From Pollenia angustigena (lineage: Eukaryota > Arthropoda > Insecta > Diptera > Polleniidae), in NCBI GenBank assembly GCA_930367215.1, contig OV884059.1, forward strand, positions 7,898,945 through 7,962,944: DNA of 64,000 bases, given 5' to 3'. Below the pieces are notes generated by a model. It ran no database searches. It had not been told where the DNA came from and saw only the letters and a program-made list of their open reading frames with translations. This document shows, piece by piece, positions 57,494-64,000 of the stretch (the first letter of the stretch is position 1; each line of letters begins with the position of its first letter). Position numbers and translations under genes: made by a program.

Positions 57494-58973
57494 ATGAGTA
57501 CGAACAGTGAAACAACACTAAGGCAAAATGAAATGAACGTTTACGTTTTAGTTCAAACAAACGAAAATAATGCAGAAATAAATAAAACTAAACAAAATAA
57601 TATACACTATTTAACGGCTAAGCCAATTACTCGAACACGTTCCCTATCACCCTCGGTGTTTACAAAAATAGTGGATAGTGACTCATTAAAAAAACTACAA
57701 CTAGATTAGGTGACAAGTGTTGCCAGGCCATCAAGTATTGCCGTGACGTCAAAAACAAATTTAGTGGGACATGATACCATGAACTTAAACACAAATGCAA
57801 TGGAAAACCCCCCTGTAAAAAGCTATCAAAAGCCTACAGTACAAGTTGGTATGGACAGGTACATAACAGTGCTTAAACGGGGACGCAGCCCTACCTCTGC
57901 AGCAGTTGCTTCGGCCTCAAAAGTACCATCTTTTGATAAAATAAATACACAAAATCGTTTTGCGATTCTGGAGGATGAATCCTCTGAAGCACCAAACGTC
58001 ATTAAATCGTCTAAGCCACCCCCGATATACCTTAGAGAGCAAAACTCTAATGAGTTAATAAAAAGTTTAATTTCGGTGATAGTTGAAAATTCCCTTTATG
58101 TAGCTGCAATAAAGCGCGGTATCATTACCGAGACTAAAATACAGGTGAATCACGAGGATGATTTTCGAAAAGTAATTACAAGATTTGAGACTCTGAATAA
58201 AAACTTTTATACTTATCAACTGAAGAGCAGTAAAGGTCTTCAGGTAGTAATCAAGGGCATAGACTCATGCGTAGACCCAGGGGAAATTAAAGCTTTTTTA
58301 GAAGAGAAGGGCTTTAAAATCAAAAACGTAACAAATATCAAAAATAGGGAAAAAAATCCCCAACCACTATTTCGAGTGGAGCTAAAACCCGGTGACGTTA
58401 AGCTCAAAAAAAAATGAAACGCATCCAATTTATAATTTAAAATATATTCTGTACAGAAGGGTAACTATTGAGGAGCCGTACAAAAGAAATGGTCCTGTTC
58501 AATGTCTAAACTGCCAGGAATTTGGCCATACTAAGGCATACTGCTACTTAACCCCTGTTTGCGTAGTATGTGGTGAATTACATGGAACAGTTCTTTGCGA
58601 CATGTCTAAAACCGACCCCAACGTAAAAAAATGTAGGAACTGTGGCTGTAATCACACTGCCAATTATAGAGGATGCCCTGTATATACTTTCGTCAAGCAG
58701 TCGGTCGGACCGAAAACTAATCCCCCTCAAATGCAGGTAACAAATCCGGTAAACACAAATGCAATTCAAGCCCCCCAGCCTAGTAATAACAGAACCTCTT
58801 ACGCCTTGCCAAGTAATGATGAAACTCCAGTTTCTAATTTAAGTCGTTTAGAAAAAACCATAGAAACATTAGGGCAAACGGTAAATAATTTTACTAACAC
58901 AATGGGTAATATGATGCAGGAAATGCTTAGAATGCAATCGATGTTATTGCAAGCTGTACTTAACAAACCATGA
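57494..58973 (+). pseudogene. ORF1 (Gag-like) of copy A, broken
   Basis: The ATG at 57494 opens 71 codons to TAG at 57707-57709, shared with copy B. The same frame continues to TGA at 58415-58417. The A-run before this stop has 9 A where copy B has 8, which shifts the frame; the zinc-knuckle part continues to 58973. The earlier A-run (7 A near 58350) is in frame here, so the two copies are frameshifted at different A-runs. Conserved blocks are 'TAKPITRTRSLSPSVFT', 'QVGMDRYITVLKRGRSPTS', 'KPPPIYLREQNSNELI', 'YTYQLKSSKGLQVVIKG' and three CCHC knuckles. The ORF1 stop overlaps the ORF2 start as ATGA, a layout that would suit termination-reinitiation. Confidence 0.93.
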
Positions 58974-61165
58974 ACTCTTTAAAAATTTGTTTTTGGAACG
59001 CAAACGGCATCCGCCAACATAAAAATGAATTAGAATACTTTCTTAAAAATAAACAAATTGATGTCATGATGATTTCTGAAACTCAATTGACTTCAAGAAA
59101 TACGTTTAATATAAATGGTTATATACTATATGATACCAAGGACCCTCGAGATAGAGCTTGTGGAGGTTCTGCCATTTTAATAAAAAGCCTAGTCAAACAC
59201 TACCTAATGTGTGATCATCGTGAAGATTATCTCCAAGCAACGAACATTTGCGTTGAGGAATTAAATAGAAACCTAGTAATTTCATCGTTATACTCCCCGC
59301 CTAGATTTTCAATATCGGAGGACCAATATTATAAATATTTTAAATCATTAGGACCGTGTTTCCTAGCCGCTGGCGATTATAACGCTAAACATACCTTCTG
59401 GGGGTCGCGACTTATAACACCAAAGGGTCGTGTTTTATTTAACACAATTTCTAAAATGGATTTAAATGTGGTAGAGAGCGGACAACCAACATATTGGCCC
59501 ACTGATCATCAAAAAATTCCAGATGTCATCGATTTAGGCGTGGTTAAAAACATTCCCATAGAAACGATTCATGTTGAAGCCTCCCTAGATTTATCTTCCG
59601 ACCACACACCTACAATTGTTACTATAATGAACCCCAATAGAATTGTACCTCCGACGACAGCTACGCAAATTAATTGGTTAAAATATAAAAAATATCTCAG
59701 TACCCATTGCACAGAAAATATTGCGCTCAGTACACCGGATTATGTAGATCGCTCTATTGACAATTTTGACAGTTTTCTGAAACTAGCTGTTCAACATTCC
59801 AATATTGCCACCAAAAAAACAAAAACTATTAAAATATATTCCACAGATGTCGAGCATCTTTTGTCTGAAAAAAGGAGGGCTCGAAGAGAGTGGCAATTTT
59901 TTTTAATTTTAATTTTTAATGCTATTTTACGCCTTGAATACTATCCTCAAAAGTGGAAGGTCTCCTTAGTCACCATGATACCTAAACCTGGAAAGGATCA
60001 CACAAAAGTTGAGTCATATGGGCCTATAAGCTTACTTTCTAATATATCAAAGCTGTTTGAGAAGCTGTTAGCGTCAAAATTAACCCCAATTTTAAATGAA
60101 AATAGATGTATTCCTAACCACCAATTCGGCTTTAGAAGAGAACACAGCACAATTGAGCAAACCCATCGTATAGTAAACGCAATAAGAAAAGCCTTTGAAG
60201 AAAAAAAATATTGTTCTGCTCTCTTCATCGATGTTTCTCAAGCTTTTGATAAAGTCTGGCATGAAGGCTTGTTACATAAATTGAAGCTCAACTTACCAGT
60301 AAACACACACAAGCTGTTAGAAAGCTGCGTAGTCGGTCGAAAATTTATTATTAAAGAAGGTGTTTATTTAAGCTCTCCTCAGCAAATTGACGCTGGAGTC
60401 CCTCAGGGAAGCATCCTGTGCCCACTTTTATACTTAATATATACCTCGGATATGCCAACAAACAACTACACACAAACTTCAACATTTGCTGATGATACAG
60501 CTTTTTTTAGCGTGCACGAAATCCGTCAAGAAGCATCTCGATACCTACAGGATCATATATTTCAACTCGAACTATGGTTAAAGCAATGGAGGATAGAGGT
60601 CAACGAGCAAAAATGCGTACATATAACATTCACCTTGCGTCGGGAATCATGCCCCCCTATTAAAATCAATAATCAAATAATACCCCAAAATTCGCATGTA
60701 AAATACCTCGGTATTCATCTAGATCGCCGTTTAATGTGGAAAAGCCATATAGAGGCAAAATTAACTCAAATGAAACTAAAAGCCATCCAAATTCATTATT
60801 GGAAGAAACTCTGCCCTTAGTCTCGACTGCAAACTTCTTCTTTACAACTCCATCTTAAAGCCAATCTGGTGCTATGGTTTTCAGTTATGGGGCACTGCCT
60901 CGGCCTCTAATATCGAAAAAATTCAAAGGCGCCAAAATAAACTACTTCACTTCGAACAATCACAGCTGCCCCTTGGTATGTTAAAAACTCAAATATTCAC
61001 AATATTCCATTAGTTAAAACTATGATTACGAAATATGCAGGAAAATACTTAAAAAGGCTCGAATTGCACCCGAACCCACTAGCACGAAATATTTTAAATG
61101 ATAGCGGCCACACTCGCTTAAGAAGAAGAGACCCTGCAGCACTTATCCAATTAGATGAGCGATAA
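58970..61165 (+). pseudogene. ORF2 of copy A: endonuclease-reverse transcriptase, broken
   Basis: 616 codons are open from 58970 to 60820. Endonuclease motifs are as in copy B except 'SETQL' for 'SETHL'. The RT is open through 'GVPQGSILCPLLYL' (a stop in copy B) and 'FADDT'. The in-frame gap between 'RREWQ' and 'FFLILIFNAILR' is shared with copy B. After 'IHYW' the frame shifts. 'GRNSALSLDCKLLLYNS', 'KPIWCYGFQLWG' and 'IQRRQNKLL' follow in a second frame and 'RTITAAPWYVKNSN' to 'AALIQLDER' in a third, ending at TAA 61163-61165. An intact Jockey-clade ORF2 has roughly 900 residues. The protein would nick DNA and prime reverse transcription at the target; this one lacks part of the RT core and its C-terminus is scrambled. 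Confidence 0.93.
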
Positions 61166-61329
61166 ACACCTATAAAAGTGAACAGAACCCGCGATGAAGA
61201 AAATTTTTGTATGGCACTGGCAGGACAAAAAATAACGTATTAGGTTAAGATTTGATTAATTATTGTTAGTTCATATTTAATATATGAAGATTCAATAAAT
61301 AAATAATGAAGAAAAAAAAAAAAAAAAAA

Positions 61330-62020
61330 TTTATGAACAATTTTTACAGAAATCATTTTCAGATTCACGAACAATTTTCTATTAAAAAAAACACCTTACT
61401 TTAGAAAATTTGTTAAGACTTAAAAACAACTTTCTTTACAAAATTTGTTCAGATTAACGAACAATTTTCTAAAGAAAATTTGGTTAGATTTACGAACACT
61501 TTTCGAATGAAATTTGTTCAGATTGACAATTTTCTATTCAAAATTTGTTCAGTCATAAAAACAATTTTCTATAAAAAAAAAATTGTTCAGATTAACGATC
61601 TGTTTTAGAAAATTTGGTCAGACTTACTACGTACAATTCTCTATAGAAAATTTGTTCAGATTTACGAATAATTTTTATCGAAATCCTGTTCAGATTTACA
61701 AACAATTTTCTAATAAAATTTGTTTATATTTACGAACACATTTCTTCAGAAAACTTGTTAAGATTGACGAACTATTTTCTTTAGAAAATTTGTTTAGATT
61801 GATAAACCATTTTCTTTACAAAATTTTACGAACATTTTTTTGTAGAAAATTTGTTAAGACTTACATACAATTTTCTTTAGAAAATTTGCTCAGTTTTACG
61901 AACAACTTGCTTTGACTTTCTTACGATTTCCACTAGAAAGTCTGCGTCTGATTTGCCCCAATTATTTTAAGAAAATCAGTTTAGATTTACAAACTATTTT
62001 CTAAAGAAAATTTGCTTAAA
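61330..62020 (+). repeat. 35-bp satellite, block 3 (AGATTTACGAAC orientation)
   Basis: About 19 units like block 1 and in the same direction, starting directly after the poly(A) of copy A and fading out after 62020. Open frames here consist only of the repeat. Confidence 0.85.
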
Positions 62021-64000
62021 TTTTAAGCTCATTTGCAATAAAAAAAAATCTCTTTCAATTGGAAGCTAATTTTCTTTTAATAATTCTTATAACAAGTATT
62101 TCTTTGATTTTAATCCTATTTTTTATAAAGAAATCCTCTTTGACCTTGCGTCAGATTCCAGTAGGAAATTTGCGTCGGTTCTGCCTAAGTTTTGTATATA
62201 AAACTGCTTTGATTTCTTGACAATTTTTCATTGAAATTTTTTTTTTTACTTTTTTATTTGGAACCATTTCGTTATGGAAAAATTGTTCAGATTCTGAGCC
62301 AGTTTTCCTAAAAAAAAAAGTTGCTTTGATTTTGAAAAAGAAACAGTTGATTTCTGATCCTTTAAATCATACTTTATTAATGACATTCACATAATTATCC
62401 TTATTTTAAATATCCTTTAAAAAGGTATTATCTGGTATTTGTTTAAAAACATAACCATAATTGTTTGACTGCACATTTTCCTTTTTTTTTTTTTTTGTTT
62501 TTTTTTAATGTCATAAATGTTCAACACTAATGATAATGGCGCCTTCTCTTTATCCTGTTCGGGATCTTGCCTCATTAAATGGCTCGAAAACATTAAGTAA
62601 CACAGCAACAAATTACAATAACAAACAAAAAAAAAAAAAAAATCCCACCAACAGTCCATTTCCATTTAATGGCTTCTTTCTTCAGAGAATATGGTTGGGT
62701 TACAGAATGGTTGCATTTTAATTGCTTTTTTATACAACAAACTTTATTATTTTTTTAATAAAAACCAAAAAAAAAAGAATCGGTAAAAAGTGCAATAAAA
62801 AAGAAGACAATAAGTAGAAGGCAACAAACATTAATTAAAAAATTAAATGACCAACCGAACCGACCGACCATATGGCGCAAAGTGGTGGGAGACTGGACTG
62901 AATACACAAATTACTTATTATGATAGTGAATGAATGGACTGGAAGCTGCAACAACAAAAGAGCCACAACAATTGTTGGGGCAATAAAATTTATTGACAAT
63001 TTGCTACAACTTACAAATGACAATAACTTAAAGATTTATGACGAAATAAATAATAACAAAAAAAAACAAGAACTGAAGCGCAAGTTTTAAAAATAAAATT
63101 TAAAATGAATTTTTTTTCATGTATTGAGAGTTTGGTTTGGTAAATTAATAATCTTTTTATTGTCAAGTCATTTGTTGGCAACAGAAAACTTCACATCATG
63201 CTTAATTATATCCGACAGACAACATGCAACAAGCTCACACTGACACACACACACACCCAGTCACAGTTTCACTTAAATGGTAGATTTCATCAAACATTAG
63301 CTTTTCCAGCAAAAAACTCTGCTCCCTAATTCCTCTCAAGTATCCATAGCAATTGTATCTGTGCAGTAGTTGCTCAGCCACAACAAAAAAGGGCTGGCAG
63401 GGAGGCAGGCAGTCAGGCATCCTTGCCACAGTTCTACTCGTCTACTACTCATATCAAATTCATGTAATAATTTATCATTGTCATGTACAGTTTATATACC
63501 CTGGAGAGATTCCTATGTATGTATATGATGTCGTTTTGCAGCTTTTTTTTTGTTTCTTTCTCTCATATTTTGGTTGCTTGGTTTCAGCATTATTAAAATC
63601 CATAAAACGAGAAAGTATTTCGAAAATGAACAAGGTGTAAAATACCGAAACAAACATTTTAAATTACGTTTAAACACAATTTTCTAACATTTTTCAAAAA
63701 TGTTATGGAAAATGCTTTAAAGTGTTATACAAGTTGCTTTAAGACTTGAAAGGAAATTAAGTTGGGTTTCCTACAAAATCTCCCGGCTAAATTTCGGTAA
63801 AGGTGTTAAATCCATTCTAAGAAGAATTTCCCTTTATAGTTTTATTCCAATACTGGCAAAAAATTCAGTATAAAATTTGATCTTAATTCGGGGAAAAATT
63901 CGATAGCAGTATTTGCTCCCAATTTTTATTTTTTTTTTTTTTTTTTTAATAACCGTTCATGCAAAATTTCTATAGAAAATTTCATTTCCATCTTTGCAAA
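62021..64000. other. AT-rich intergenic sequence
   Basis: No gene seen. Very worn satellite words go on to about 62350. A CACACA run lies at 63242-63256 and a T-run near 63930-63947. Short open frames (62417-62721, 63235-63640) have no recognisable domain. Confidence 0.45.

Larger units (their letters stand above)
57136..61329 (+). mobile_element. Jockey-clade non-LTR retrotransposon, copy A
   Basis: 4194 bp on the plus strand, from AGTTTGGTTTGTGC at 57136 to a poly(A) at about 61311-61329. The 5' UTR, ORF1, ORF2 and 3' UTR correspond to copy B almost base for base. The right flank reads TTTATGAACAATTTT. The matching TTTATGAAC is found not on its left but at the 5' flank of copy B, see the inversion finding. 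Confidence 0.93.

Overview
The window looks like gene-poor, AT-rich heterochromatin or a very large intron/intergenic region of a higher fly (Diptera, probably a calyptrate such as a blowfly or house-fly relative). This rests on established knowledge of fly repeats: Jockey-clade non-LTR elements, DD41D mariner, hAT, pogo-like and Tc1-like elements, and an interspersed repeat ending in the TTACTTGTTTT motif that I recall as common in calyptrate genomes. I found no convincing host protein-coding exon, rRNA or functional tRNA gene. Nearly every recognisable coding stretch is a broken transposon protein.

Layout. 0-6 kb: a small TA-flanked MITE (240-446), a decayed reverse-transcriptase fragment (about 1060-1765, minus), low-complexity AGTCT/TTAGATTC tracts and a TTAA-flanked mini-palindrome (5306-5416). 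6.1-7.05 kb: an internally deleted DD41D mariner with both ends and its TA duplication. 7.5-15.6 kb: a decayed satellite of about 130 bp whose one conserved part is AGGTCAAAGGTCA, all in one orientation. It is interrupted by a tRNA-derived SINE (7679-7871), an interspersed repeat carrying a fold-back Tc1-like element (10927-11884), a pogo-like MITE (12218-12926) and an 81-bp tandem array. 17.6-18.6 kb: an RNase H/zinc-knuckle remnant of a non-LTR element. 19450-22746: a Foldback-like element whose inverted arms are built from 14 + 6 copies of a 158-bp unit, with a 9-bp target duplication. 22.8-26.7 kb: the AGGTCAAAGGTCA satellite again, now in the opposite orientation, holding a 5' piece of a Jockey-like element.

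27-36 kb: a hAT MITE, two blocks of a TTCAGCTAA satellite, and two hAT elements only 18 bp apart (30266-32006 and 32025-33725), each with an exact 8-bp duplication and each with a nested inverted-repeat element. 38-42.5 kb: two interspersed repeats built of GGGCGTGG/CCACGCCC modules in opposite orientation. 44-49.2 kb: four more terminal-inverted-repeat elements and a non-LTR 3' end. 51.4-62 kb: two nearly identical 4.2-kb Jockey-clade elements, 5' end to 5' end (51949-56144 minus; 57136-61329 plus), in a 35-bp satellite.

The elements do not form a pathway; they form a nested insertion history. The most unusual signals are the 17 exact copies of a perfect nuclear-receptor DR1 motif, the Foldback-like element with 158-bp units, the Tc1 palindrome, and evidence that the 1-kb spacer between the two Jockey-like elements has been inverted by recombination between them.
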